From Straminergon stramineum (Eukaryota > Streptophyta > Bryopsida > Hypnales > Calliergonaceae), in the NCBI GenBank assembly GCA_963920665.1, contig OY987265.1:29207001-29271000 (forward strand): a DNA stretch of 64,000 bases, read 5' to 3'. Shown here in pieces: positions 48,156 through 58,885 of this stretch. Within the stretch, counting starts at the first letter, position 1. Each line of letters opens with the position of its first letter. The position numbers and the translations under genes are program-made. The notes under the pieces are model-generated. The model did no database searches, was not told where the DNA came from, and saw only the letters and a program-made list of their open reading frames with translations.

Positions 48156-51100
48156 ATGTGGAAGGGGAAGGGGAAGGGGATGATTCGATCGGGTGTTGGC
48201 TGTCTTCGTCACTTGCGACCATTTCATGGCAAACCAGGTGCATTTTCGAATTCTGGGTTACAGGGTGGTGGGGTGGGTGCATGCTGTGTTTGGGGCACTG
48301 AGTGGATTCACTTGACAATGTTTGAGTGGAATCGATTGCGTTTCTTGCTTGGGAGTTGTTCTATCTAGAATTTTTGCATACCTAGAATTATTGCCTTCCT
48401 TGCTTGGAAGTTGCATCTAGAATTGTCTTCGGTGGATTTTTCACTATTTCAGGTGAGGGTGTTGCTGATCAGCATATGAGTCCTCGCAGAAGCTCTTCTG
48501 GGGCTTTTTCACGAATTTGGAGTCTTGTTTAGGCTTCAGAAAGTGGTCCTTCCCGTGTTAGCATTTGGGGGTGTTTGGGGATGTTTGGGGATTCAGTTTT
48601 TTTTGTTTATTTTTTTCCTGCAGAAGCCATGACTGCAATGGCGTGGAAAGGAGGTGCAGCGCTGGGGTCAGCGAAGCACTACTCCTCTAGTGGGTCGCCA
48701 CATCAAGACCGTTTCTCGTGGATCAGTTGCACTTCCTCTTATATCAGTGAGTTCTTCACAGCAATGATCCAGAAATTGCATGAATTCAAGCCAGCAGCAA
48801 GTAACCAAAAAACATAATGAATGCGAGATGGGAACACACACGGGTACCCCTGATCTCACTTGTTCTGTACTCTTTTCTCAATTTGAGTGGCTCGCAAATT
48901 TTGATACCATTTAATCTGAGTGAAGTTGTGCATGAGTTGCAACAGAAAGCCAGACCAGGATGTACTGCCGTGCAGTATTGACCACGGACCCGATGGAGGC
49001 TCCTCTCAAATCCCCATTCCCAGTCCAATACACAAAATTGTTCATCAACAACGACTTCGTCGACTCGGCTTCAGGTAATGAACCTGTTCTTTTTCGAGTC
49101 AAAACTATGATCAGAATTTTAGGTGTAGCAATCAATGTAGTACCAATAAAGAGATGTAAGGGTGAGGATTTTATCAGCATTTGAACCAATATGTCGAAAT
49201 GAGATTTTTGGGAGATCACGGTGGAGATGTGCACAGATCTGTAGATACAAGAGTTACATCTGTCGAGATCAACCTTTTATTGCTATGTTTGATTTCGACA
49301 AGGCCATTTTTATTGCGATATCAGAGAGGCAGGTTGGATATCACTAGAATTGACCGTAGACAACCCCATTTCCATTCAAAGATGAGTGGCCATAGACATT
49401 TAGCCAAAGAAGAATTCATTGTGAGATTCATTTGCAGGCAAGTCATTTTCATCCGTGGATCCGAGGTCGGAAGAAGTGGCTGTGGAAGTGGCACAAGCTG
49501 AAGGCGAGGATGTGGACCGCGCCGTCTGCGCTGCTCGCAAGGCGTTCGAGGACGGTCCTTGGCCCCGCATGCCCGGGAAGGTACATACCCTCAACTTTAA
49601 GGTTAGGGTTTCACCGTCGAAGAATTTGGGATTTTGAGAAATTCTGATGTTTGCCGGGATTCTGCAGGAACGTGCTCGAGTGTTGAATCGAATGGCGGAC
49701 TTGATGGATGAGCACAAAGATGAACTGTCGTCTTTGGATACTCTGAACATGGGCAAAGTGTATGACTTCGCAAGACTGGCGGAGGCTCCTCTGGCAATTG
49801 GATTGTTTCGGTACTATGCAGGTTAGAGTTTTTGACATTGTTGATGACATTTTTCATGAAGAGATTTATGATTTTGTTTCAAAGCCCCTGATTGCAAGTG
49901 CATTATTTCGATAGTATGCAGGTTGGAGTTTTTGACATTGTTGACGACATTTTTCATGTAGAGATTCATGGTGTTGTCCAAAAGCTTCTGAATCCATGAA
50001 AGCTCCTGATTAGGGTTGATTTTTAAAGTAGTTTGGATTTCTGGGGCAGGATGGTGTGATAAGGTGCATGGGTCGGTACTGCCCGCGGAGGGACCGTTTC
50101 TTGCCTACACTTTACACGAGCCGATTGGCGTAGTGGGGTCAATTTTGCCATGGAATGCGCCGTTTTACCTTCTGGCCATGAAAGTGGCTCCGGCGCTGGC
50201 ATGTGGGAATACCATTGTCCTCAAACCAGCTCATCAAAGTCCCCTCTCAGCTCTTTTGATCGCCAAGCTTGCAGCCGAGGTGGGTTTAGGGTTTCTACTT
50301 TCAAAGACTAGATTGTACTCATATCTCTAGAATGGATTGTACTCAAATCTCTAGAATAGATTGTAGCTTCACATGTCACTAGTTTCTTTTAGGGTTTACA
50401 TGCCATTGCGGGGAACTACTGCAAGAAATATATATGCACGTACTAGATCTCAAACCCCAAATCACAAGATTTTCATGATTCGTGAACAATATGTTTTGTC
50501 AAAGGGTGAAGACTCAATCAATGACGTTCTAGGAAGTTTCAAATGATTTAAGACAGTTTCGAAATTTCTAAACCGTTTGAAACTTGAGGCTTGCGGTCGA
50601 TGGCATTATACCTTTGAAAGAAGTGGTGTTCTCATTGTTGTTTTTTCTTATTGCAGGCGGGGTTGCCAGAGGGCGTTTTGAATGTGGTTAATGGCTATGG
50701 CGATACCGGCATGCATATTGCAAGTCACATGGATATTGATAAGGTACTGGATTTTAAAATTATTTTTCTGGATTTCGTGGGGTTGTTTACTAATTTGATT
50801 AGTTTCATGCTTTGCTTATGGGATGAAGCTCCTAGAAAATCTTCTTTTTACTGTCTACAAATTAAGATATGAGCACCTAACACCTGAAACATGAATGGTG
50901 AAGGAAGGTATGATAAGCTGTCAGATAAGAACGATAAGAAGTCATTGAACATGTGTTACTTTGTGAATCCACCATTTTGTGTGTTCATTGTATTCTTTTC
51001 AACAAGTGTTATTGCTTGGGTGATCCTACTGTCAGTTATTGGGTTCTCTCTTCCGATGAACTTTGGTAGTGAATCTCTTTGTTTTGGGGCCAATCTTCTG

Positions 51101-54100
51101 TACTTCCACTTCACCACTTCAGCATGCCTTCTCTTCTCTTTGCTAAGAAATGCTCTTATTTCCTTCATCCAAATTCCATCCTTTTTTTGCGAAATTGCAA
51201 TAGGTGACCGTAATGGGTGTGCAAAATTGCAGTTGGTGTGCTTACCTTATGACAAGTTCAAGATGAAGGAAATTTGTTTTGCAAGTTTGACGTTTCTGAT
51301 GAAACAGGTGGCTTTCACCGGTTCAACCGAAGTGGGACGTCAAATCATGCAAGCTGCAGCTTTGAGCAACCTGAAACCCGTGAATCTAGAACTTGGGGGA
51401 AAGTCACCTTTCATAATCTTCGGTGACGCAGACATGGACTCTGCAGTTGAGCAAGCACACCAAGCTATCTTCTACAACGGGGTGCGTAATTCTCTTGATT
51501 TTGTAGACAATTCAATGTTATACCCTAAAAGACCACGGGTTCATGGTCATTTGATTGATCATGTTGTGAAAATTATAATTCAGTTGGGTTCAAACTTTAT
51601 GTCACCAGAATCAATGAAGAACATTTTGAGTGTTATTAAAAATAAATAGAATTGAACGAAAGAAGTCTCTATACGACCTACTCAAAAATGCCTAAAGACG
51701 CGGACATGGACGCAGCTGCTGATCAAGCACAACGAACTATCTTCTACAATGGTGTGCGCTGTCCTCTTTCTTGGAGAAAGTTTTACGTTTTCCCCCAAGA
51801 CACCAAGGATTCATGGTTTTGAAATGATTAATTTGAGTGATCATATTGTGAACAATATAATTGATTTGGGTTCAAATTTTACATCACCAGAATCAATGAA
51901 GAACATTGCTTGTGTTGATAAAAAATATATAAAAGTGACCAAAAGAAGGTCTCTATACAACCTACTCAAAAGTTCTAAGAAAATGATGAGACCGATCTGA
52001 TCCTTAAAAATGGAAACCTGCATTCTTGCAGGGACAAATGTGCGTTGCAGGATCCCGCACTTTTGTGCACGAAAGTGTGTATGACGAGTATTTGGAGCGA
52101 GCTAAAGCCCGTGCTGAGGCGCGTGTTGTAGGAGATCCGTTCAAACCAGGTGTTGAGCAAGGCCCTCAGGTATGAAATCATGTGCTTTCATGTAAGGATC
52201 CCTATGTTCACATCATCGTAACGACTTTCTTAGTTCTCAATTTATCAACAACCGACATATCTTTATTAGTTTTCAGGATTATAAGAGTCCCAAACTTGGC
52301 CCCATAATGTTTTAGCAATTCTAGTGGAACATGTGGAGACATTCTTTGTTCTATTTTATATATTTTTGGACCAGCACATGCTATGTTCTTCATTGGTTCT
52401 GTTTATATAAAATTTAAACCTTTCTGAATTTTCCTGTTCCCAATATGATCAATCAAATTAGTCTCTTTATTAGAATGCAATCTTAGTCCTCTTGTTTAAG
52501 AACGTTGCCCTTGCTTTGTGGAATGAGCGCTCTTTCAAAAAATTGAAGTGTCACATACCGGTAGTTTCTTTTCCCTTTTTCGAGTACTTCAGAAACTCAG
52601 AATGGACACTATGAGAGCAGGCAGACGGAGCTCAATACAATAGAGTGATGAACTACATCCGAGCTGGAAAGGACGAGGGTGCCCAGCTTGTTACAGGTGG
52701 TGAGCGGGTGGGCCACAAGGGCTACTACATTCAACCCACCATTTTTGCCGATGTTCAAGTAAGTCCATACCTATATTGTCCCACAACACATTCTTCAGCA
52801 GTTAAGAAAACCTACTCTTCTTCACGGTTGAAATAAAACACTGCAACCAATAAAACAGACTCGGATGTCTCGCATTCAATGTTGAGAGCATGCATGGCAC
52901 TCAGCAATTGACTAAGGTAACTTCCATGAAATCATCCGAGTACTCTTTTGAACGTGGTTCTTATTAAACTGTTGTTGGATCTTGTGTTGGGAGTCAAACG
53001 GGGATTTTAGATTCTCTTAGCATGCATTTTCTGGACACTGTATGAATATAGTATGATTTTGAAAGTGCTGAACATTGGTATACCCCAAATCGACGCCAAA
53101 TCGACCTAGATTCCCATGAATAGAGGTTGTATGTTGTAAACAAGAATTGGGAAGGGTCGATTTGGAAACGGCTTGCAATTAGGTGTGACTTCCTTAATGC
53201 TTGTCGTCTTCCTGAAGCTTTTGGTTCCTCCTACCTTATATGAGTTTACAAATTGTGTACAAAAAATAGTCTGGATTCCTTTTCCAAAGATGTTGATGCA
53301 GCTTTTCAATAAGGTTTTGCAGATTCATTTTTTAGCTTGTGTTTTCTTTCTTGGATTGTGTGATTCCTTATGCTGATTTGGGTTGGCTTGTTCCACAGGA
53401 TGACATGAAAATTTGTCGAGAGGAGATTTTTGGACCGGTGATGTGTGTCATCAAATTCAAGTACATATTATCACAACCTCATGACTTTTCTATTACCGTT
53501 TGTCTCTGTATGGCTACGCCTTTTATGAAAGCCAAGGATGTCGGCCTTTCTCTGTAGGATACTCCAATATGTATCCCTCTTTCCAGTCACGTAGACCTGC
53601 CAGCTCTAGAAGAATTTTGGCGGAGAGTCACGTTACAGGTTCTTAACACTGTTCTCACAGAAGTTAGACATTTTTTTGTGTCTTAAATCCCTGTTGAGTC
53701 TCGTAATTCAGTCAGGTTGTTTAACCATATGAAGATAAAAGTATTGATATGAGAATCTAACTCGTCACCCAACTATAGAATAGAGGTATTGACTGATATG
53801 CTCAACTCCACTGTATCTCTTTCACCCACCAAGCTACTTAAGATTCCACCTTGATGTCTTTCTACATACCATTAAGTATTTAAGAACTTACTTGGTGCAT
53901 TGTGCACTTAGTGGGGTGGTCTTACAACTGCCTAACTTATTTCCTATGGTGCTCTAGCTACCTGAGAATCCATAAACTCAAGAGTTATTAAATTTCCATT
54001 AAGTAAACACAATTCCAACACAGGTGTCAGTAATGTGAGTTGAATGGTGTTGCAGGACGGTGCAAGAAGTGATAAGACGGTCGAATGAATCTGAATATGG

Positions 54101-54329
54101 ATTAGGAGCCACTCTGATGACAAAGAATGTGGACATAATCAACACTTGCACACGGGCACTCAAAGCAGGCACGGTGTGGGTGAATGCATACGGCGTTCTG
54201 GTACCGTCCGCTCCGTTTGGGGGATACAAGAAGAGTGGATTTGGGCGAGAGAATGGAGCTTACGCGTTGGCCATGTACCAACAAGTGAAGTCGGTCATCA
54301 TGCCCATCACCGATCCCTCATACTTGTGA
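48156..54329 (+). CDS. Aldehyde dehydrogenase, ALDH2 (mitochondrial/cytosolic class 1/2) family
   Basis: This enzyme oxidises aldehydes to acids with NAD(P)+. Twelve exons give 567 residues: 48156-48237, 48624-48746, 48976-49074, 49438-49580, 49668-49821, 50050-50279, 50657-50743, 51308-51481, 52032-52169, 52621-52758, 53399-53460 and 54056-54329. All phases agree. The first ~65 residues, basic with few acidic residues, look like a mitochondrial presequence; the core begins at [14 protein letters not shown]. Seen in order are [21 protein letters not shown] and KPAHQSP (cofactor pocket), FTGSTEVG (dinucleotide site), ELGGK with catalytic Glu334, GQMCVAGSR with catalytic Cys368 (spacing 34, as in the family), EEIFGPV, and the C-terminal [15 protein letters not shown]. 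Partial exon copies lie in introns 5 and 8 and downstream. The first two exons are the least certain. Confidence 0.93.
49132..49410 (+). repeat. ~280-bp dispersed repeat in ALDH intron 3
   Basis: It matches 60850-61128 in the same orientation with roughly four in five bases shared by eye: AATAAAGAGATGTAAG at the left, AACCAATATGTCGAA and GAGATTTTTGGGAGATCACGG in the middle, then AGAGAGGCAGGTTGGA and GACAACCCCATTTCCATTC at the right. It ends only 27 bases before the next exon. There are no obvious TIRs; origin unknown, possibly SINE- or solo-repeat-like. Confidence 0.75.
49800..49980 (+). repeat. 100-bp tandem duplication across an ALDH exon-intron border
   Basis: The end of exon 5 and the start of intron 5 (TTTCGGTACTATGCA|GGTTAGAGTTTTTGACATTG) recur exactly 100 bases downstream as TTTCGATAGTATGCA|GGTTGGAGTTTTTGACATTG. 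The copy has an in-frame TAG in the exon part, so it is a dead decoy. Confidence 0.85.
51423..51975 (+). repeat. ~275-bp tandem duplication of the end of ALDH exon 8 and the following intron
   Basis: The last ~55 bases of exon 8 (GACGCAGACATGGACTCTGC...) recur at 51696-51751 as GACGCGGACATGGACGCAGC..., with donor GTGTGCG in place of GTGCGT. The intron that follows is also duplicated, with TCACCAGAATCAATGAAGAA in both units at 51602 and 51884. Landmark spacing is 272 to 282 bases. The copy lacks an acceptor and would be skipped. Confidence 0.8.
52320..52395 (-). repeat. Inverted partial copy of the duplicated ALDH intron segment
   Basis: The minus strand reads CCAATGAAGAACATAGCATG, then AAAATATATAAAA and AAAGAATGTCTCCAC. 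This parallels ATCAATGAAGAACATTGCTTG, AAAAATATATAAAA and AAGAAGGTCTCTA at 51892-51955. So a third, inverted piece of the same unit lies in the next intron. Confidence 0.6.
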
Positions 54330-54616
54330 CTCCACATACTCGCTACAGCATTTATGTTACTCTTGTGAAATATTGTGAATCTTGTTCACCCAAGTGTGTG
54401 TTTCCCATTCTTTTCAGGGGACTGTGTTCAATTAGATCCAAGGCTATTTACGGCTACTACTGTAGAGGTTCCACAACAGGTAATTTATGGCGTTGTGCAC
54501 GAAGGTCTTAGCTGGAGACATGTGGAGGTGTTGGGAGATAGAAACCGTGTACATGGGTATGCTTGTGAGTTTGTTCAGGAAGCTGAGATGCTTTGATGGC
54601 AACAGGTTCAGTGTAT

Positions 54617-54800
54617 TTCCATGTACGAACAAGTGAAGTCGGTCATCATTCCCACTAAGGATCCCCACGTGTGACTATTTTCAGATCAATGGTGCCCTTG
54701 TGAAATATTGTGAATTCATATTGGGTTACAGAAGTTTCTTTGCCTAAATTTTTAGGGCATTGCACCAATTAGATCCCATGCTATTACAGCAGCTAAGGTA
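54617..54800 (+). pseudogene. Duplicated 3' end of the ALDH gene
   Basis: TCCATGTACGAACAAGTGAAG at about 54619 repeats the last coding part of exon 12 (ATGTACCAACAAGTGAAG, 54274), 347 bases downstream. It encodes MYEQVKSVIIPTKDPHV and a stop at 54672-54674. The following GTGAAATATTGTGAAT and CAATTAGATCC(A/C)A segments of the 3' region are duplicated too. It has no acceptor or upstream exons of its own. Confidence 0.8.
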
Positions 54801-54957
54801 AGTGGACTTATAATTAACACTAATAGCAATTGAGCATACTTTCTGTTATAAAACTCTTTTCTTTTCTTGGATCTAATTGGCAAGTGCACAAGATTCTAGT
54901 ACACTTAAGTATGCATTATTTGGACATTGTATGAATAAATTATGAATTTTCAAAGTA

Positions 54958-55529
54958 TTAACCCCTAAAGGACCATTGGCCCGTTAGGGGACAAAATGGA
55001 TTTCGGGTAGGTTCCTATGACCTCAATATTTAGTTAAACTTTCTGAAACTTTCTCATAAGATTGAAAAACTGATTGGCTTCATGGGAATATAATTTTTAT
55101 TTCAATCAGTGCCCGGGAGCAAAAGTAATGCCATCTTAAACATAATTTTCACATCACTAGACAAAAAAATAAATCCACAAAAACTTGAAATTAAAAAAAA
55201 TAAAATTTCTTAATAGATTTTATTTTTGTTTACATGTGAAGCTTTGATTCATTCCATTTGGACTAGTAATGTGAAAGTTATGAACAATCTTGTTTTTCAG
55301 GCAATATGAGCATCTTCTTAAAAAAATAACTTTGAATGCTAATATCTTCCAATTTGTACAGTCAAACTTCATGAAATTTTTACCAGTTGGTTTCACACAA
55401 GTAATGTACAAGATCCTATAGTTAGATTCTAAAAAAATTGTTTTTTTTGTTTTCTTGGGTGAACACAACATAAATCACAGATTTTAGTGTTTTTTCACAG
55501 AAAAATGACTTTGGTCCTTTTGGGGTTAA
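54958..55529. mobile_element. piggyBac-like element (TTAA target), 572 bp
   Basis: TTAA at 54958-54961 is followed by CCCCTAAAGGACCA; TTTGGTCCTTTTGGGG precedes TTAA at 55526-55529, a near-perfect 14-bp inverted repeat. The left subterminal region (CATTGGCCCGTTAGGGGACAA) resembles the element at 63889 to the window end. It is non-coding. Its right TTAA is also the left TTAA of the next element. Confidence 0.82.
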
Positions 55530-55755
55530 CCCTTAAACGCCGAGGCGGACGTTTTTCGTCGGATAAATGATAAGGAATTCTCTTGTATAGGACAAAAGTG
55601 CAACTATTCATCTTCGGAATTAGGGGTGAAAAGAGAAGATCTTTAACAGTAGTTTGACTCCCAATGATTATTTTTTATTTTTTTAAAGTAGATGATGTCA
55701 CACGTTTCCAAAATGCCTGATTTCCATGGTCACCAGCTCGACGTTCAAGGGTTAA
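55526..55755. mobile_element. piggyBac-like MITE (TTAA target), 230 bp, abutting the previous one
   Basis: TTAA at 55526-55529 is followed by CCCTTAAACGCCGA; CGACGTTCAAGGG precedes TTAA at 55752-55755. The minus strand of the interior resembles the MITE at 20094-20330 (CATTGGGAGTCAAACTACTG, AGAAGATC-like and GAATTCCTTATCAT). The two neighbours share one TTAA. Confidence 0.8.
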
Positions 55756-57434
55756 TTTAGTGAATAGTATTGCAAATTCTCTCATTATGGTGAATGAAAA
55801 TATTCTAAATACTTTCAATGAATAGTATTACAAATTCCCTTATTATGATATCTTTGACTTTTCTAAAGAAGAAGATGTTGAATTTGTAGATCACCTTTGT
55901 AATGTATTTTGGCCATTTCTTGCTATTTACTCTTGATGTGATTTTTTGCCACAAAAATGATATTTTTTGAATTTCAATCAAACTATTGAAATGAAGCTTA
56001 CCAAGTGAAGTTTCTACCTCCATTGGAAAGTTTGGAAAATTTGGAAAATTTAATATTTATAGCAATATGAAATTTGGGCTTACAACCCAATGATGCTAGT
56101 CTATGAGCATGAAAATGCAAGCATGTGAGCCTTGAGTGTATTTATAAGTAGATATCTTGCAACTATTGAAGGTGATTATAATGAAAACACCTATAATTTA
56201 GGTATCTATAACATAGTTATACTATAATCATTGAAGGTTCCTATAATATAAACACCTACAACATAGGTTTATAGTCTTTTAGGCTCATGGGCTCATGCTT
56301 CTAAAGCTCACATTATAGCAACCCTTACCTACAACCATGGTTTGTTGATCTTCTAATTTTAGAGTGTCATGGTAACTTTGATTTGTACCATGATATTATA
56401 CAATATAATATACATCTATATTGAAAATTTCAGATTTTTTCAAGTATATTATGTATTTGATATGAATTTCCTTCATTTTTTTCTCTAAAAATTCACAACA
56501 ATTTCAAATTTTCCCCTAGACACATGATGACTTCATCTCTTGAAAATAAATGTGAATTCTTTCATTCATATCTAGTTGTAGAATGGCAATGATGGACAGT
56601 GAGGCTTCCATTCTTCCAGGGTTAGAGATGAAAAACCCAAAACTAATCTACTGTACTCTATGAGTGAAAAAGTCTGTCTACAGCAAGCGTGGCATTCAAG
56701 CCTGCCGGCAAATGAACTGTCTCTTCATTTCGTTTCAAGCCTCCGCAGGTATGGACGTTCACGAATTTGGCTTCCTGGGTTTCTTCAGTTCTAAGTTTCT
56801 GCATATTCCATTGCAAGGATTTTAGTACTGACCCTTCTCATTTCTTTAAATTCACAGATTGTAGATTCGTTGTACGCGAGGTAGAGGACCAACTGTTTCT
56901 AGACTTGTTTGAATTAGGATCTTGTCATTCTTCTCAATTTTCATTCATGATTGCTTGAAGTTTTTTCAGGTGATTAATCAATATCGAGATCCATGGAAAT
57001 TTTCACAGCAGGTTGGGTTTCATCAATCTTCTCAGGATAGGTATTCTCTTTCCAATTGCTTCATTTATGGCGTTCATTGTATTCGAAGATGTTGGGGTGT
57101 TGTTGATTATCAGTAGTGTAGTTTCTTCCATTTGAAGCTGCCGCATAGCCAACGCGCTGAAAAAGAGTCCTTCGATGTCTGTAGAGCTTCGTCTTGGTTG
57201 CATCTTTGACATACAACCTGGATTTTTCTTGAATGTAAGTGCGTATGGTAGAGGGGATCGCTTGCGCCGCTTTGAGCATTTTTTCCAATATGTAGGAGTG
57301 TGCTTTCAATGCGAGAGCACTCAATAGAGCTCACTGGAGAGCCCACTTTGGGTACAAGAGGCAAACTCTTGAGATCAAATGTTTCTTACTCAATGTATGA
57401 AAATTTCTTAAGAATTTTTTTAAGAAATCATTCA
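55756..57434. other. Upstream of the cyclase gene, no coding exon seen
   Basis: It is AT-rich to about 56570, then more mixed, and may contain 5' UTR exons of the cyclase. Minus-strand frames at 57061-57364 are open but have no recognised domain. Confidence 0.35.
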
Positions 57435-57605
57435 CATTAGAAGGTAGTAGACTAGTTTTGAAAGGACAGTATACAACCTCGTTTCCATTCATGTAGCTTA
57501 CTCTACTTGCGAACTAAAGGCCACAGTAGAGGAGATCCTGATGGTAACAGAGGTCTTTGAATAGGAGACAGAATCAGGTCCCTAACAATTTTAGTACCCT
57601 CTACC
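57435..57605 (+). repeat. Possible diverged copy of the 60850-61270 repeat region
   Basis: GTATACAACCTCGTTTCCATTC parallels GTAGACAACCCCATTTCCATTC at 61073. Further on GACAGAATCAGGTCCCTA and ACCCTCTACCTTA parallel GATCAGATCCCTA and TCCTCTGCCTTA at about 61225-61262. The similarity is patchy. Confidence 0.4.
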
Positions 57606-57775
57606 TTATTTTGCTACTCCTTTTTTGTTTGGACCACGGTTTTGGAAGAGCATAATTTCTGGATTTTGAAGCGTCTTACATTCTCTCGTAAGGTTTTCTT
57701 TGTACGTTCCACAGAAATGAACCATTCTTGGCTTCTTGTTTTGCACACTATGCATATCCAGGAGAAGAGTAGGAA

Positions 57776-58885
57776 ATGGAGGTGGTCGAGATAGACGGCA
57801 GTCTCTTAGAAGGCGGGGGTCAAGTCCTCCGAAACTGTGCAGCTTATGCAGCAATCCTTTGCAAGCGAGCTCACATCATCAAGATACGAGCCAACAGATC
57901 CAAACCCGGGTTACGACCTCAAGCCCTAGAAGGACTGAAGCTCCTTGCCACTCTGAGCCAGGGGACACTAGTGGGAGCCTTTGAAAATTCACAAGAGATT
58001 CTATTCACTCCCGGGGAGCCTCCCCCACATTCAAACTCTCCCAAATCATTCGAAGCTGATGTCAAAACTGCTGGCTCTTGCTCTCTGCTTCTCCAAGTCT
58101 CGTTACCAGTGCTCCTGTTTGCTGCAAGCACCACCTCCTTAGTCCTCAAAGGCGGAACGAATGTCACAAACTCCCCTCCCATAGACTACATGAAACATGT
58201 GCTCATGCCATCGCTTGAACAGCATTGCCAAGTGAACATGGAGCTTGAGGTTACAAAGCGTGGATTCATGCCGAGAGGTGGGGGCATTGTGAACGTGAAG
58301 GTGCACCCTCGGGAGTTTCTGCCCCCCATTCGTATGCTTGAGAAAGGGGAGGTGGTGCAAGTTGTTGCCAAGCTCTTTGGCTCTGGCTGTGCAGATCAAA
58401 TCTTTGTTGATACTGTGAAAGCTACTGTTGAAGCAGGTTTGAGGCAGTTTGATACTGTTGGCGCAATTGATTTTGTATGTGATATGCAAAGAATGGAAAC
58501 GAATTCGAAGCTGGCGTGTGGGCTGTTTCTGTATGCCAAAACCTCCACGGGGTGTATATTTGGAGGAAGCTCTTTGGGGAATGCGAAGAATGCACCGGGG
58601 AGGCTGGCGACCTTGGCAGTGCAGGATTTGTTGAACCAGCTGGCGCATGGAGGCTGCACTGATGAGCATTTGCAGGATCAGCTGATCATATTTATGGCTT
58701 TGGCTGATGGAGTATCCGAGGTTATGACTGGGCCGATTACTCTCCACACGGAGACTGCAATTCATTTTGCTCATCATATGACACAGGCGAAGATTACTGT
58801 AGCTCCCATTGCAGGCAGTGACAGGAATGTGATTCGGTGTCAAGGTATGGGTTACTCACCCCCATGGGCAGGCCATACAAGGTAG
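57776..58885 (+). CDS. RTCA: RNA 3'-terminal phosphate cyclase (RtcA/RTCA class)
   Basis: The enzyme converts an RNA 3'-phosphate to a 2',3'-cyclic phosphate using ATP through a covalent enzyme-AMP. A single uninterrupted frame of 369 residues starts at the first ATG of the region, close to the usual 340-370 residues. The N-terminal motif VEIDGSLLEGGGQVLRN and the next KPGLRPQALEGL are family signatures. KTAGSCSLLLQVSLPVLLFA, LKGGTNV, RGFMPRGGG and STGCIFGGSSLG follow. Near the C terminus come EHLQDQLIIFMALADG and GPITLHTETAIHFA; His324 of TLH aligns with the nucleophilic histidine of bacterial RtcA. The end IRCQGMGYSPP resembles eukaryotic RTCA rather than the RCL1 branch, which lacks cyclase activity. 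It has no introns, unlike its neighbours. No targeting peptide is apparent. Confidence 0.94.
   Translation: MEVVEIDGSLLEGGGQVLRNCAAYAAILCKRAHIIKIRANRSKPGLRPQALEGLKLLATLSQGTLVGAFENSQEILFTPGEPPPHSNSPKSFEADVKTAGSCSLLLQVSLPVLLFAASTTSLVLKGGTNVTNSPPIDYMKHVLMPSLEQHCQVNMELEVTKRGFMPRGGGIVNVKVHPREFLPPIRMLEKGEVVQVVAKLFGSGCADQIFVDTVKATVEAGLRQFDTVGAIDFVCDMQRMETNSKLACGLFLYAKTSTGCIFGGSSLGNAKNAPGRLATLAVQDLLNQLAHGGCTDEHLQDQLIIFMALADGVSEVMTGPITLHTETAIHFAHHMTQAKITVAPIAGSDRNVIRCQGMGYSPPWAGHTR

Noticed and set aside
50891..51649. 252-codon plus-strand frame
   Set aside because: Its first two thirds are ALDH intron 7 read-through; only 51308-51481 is a real exon.
57061..57364. Minus-strand frames upstream of the cyclase (84 and 87 codons)
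   Set aside because: Composition is open but no domain, start context or splice partners were found.
58139..58843. 234-codon minus-strand frame
   Set aside because: It is fully inside the cyclase coding exon on the opposite strand, whose motifs are unmistakable; this is a shadow.
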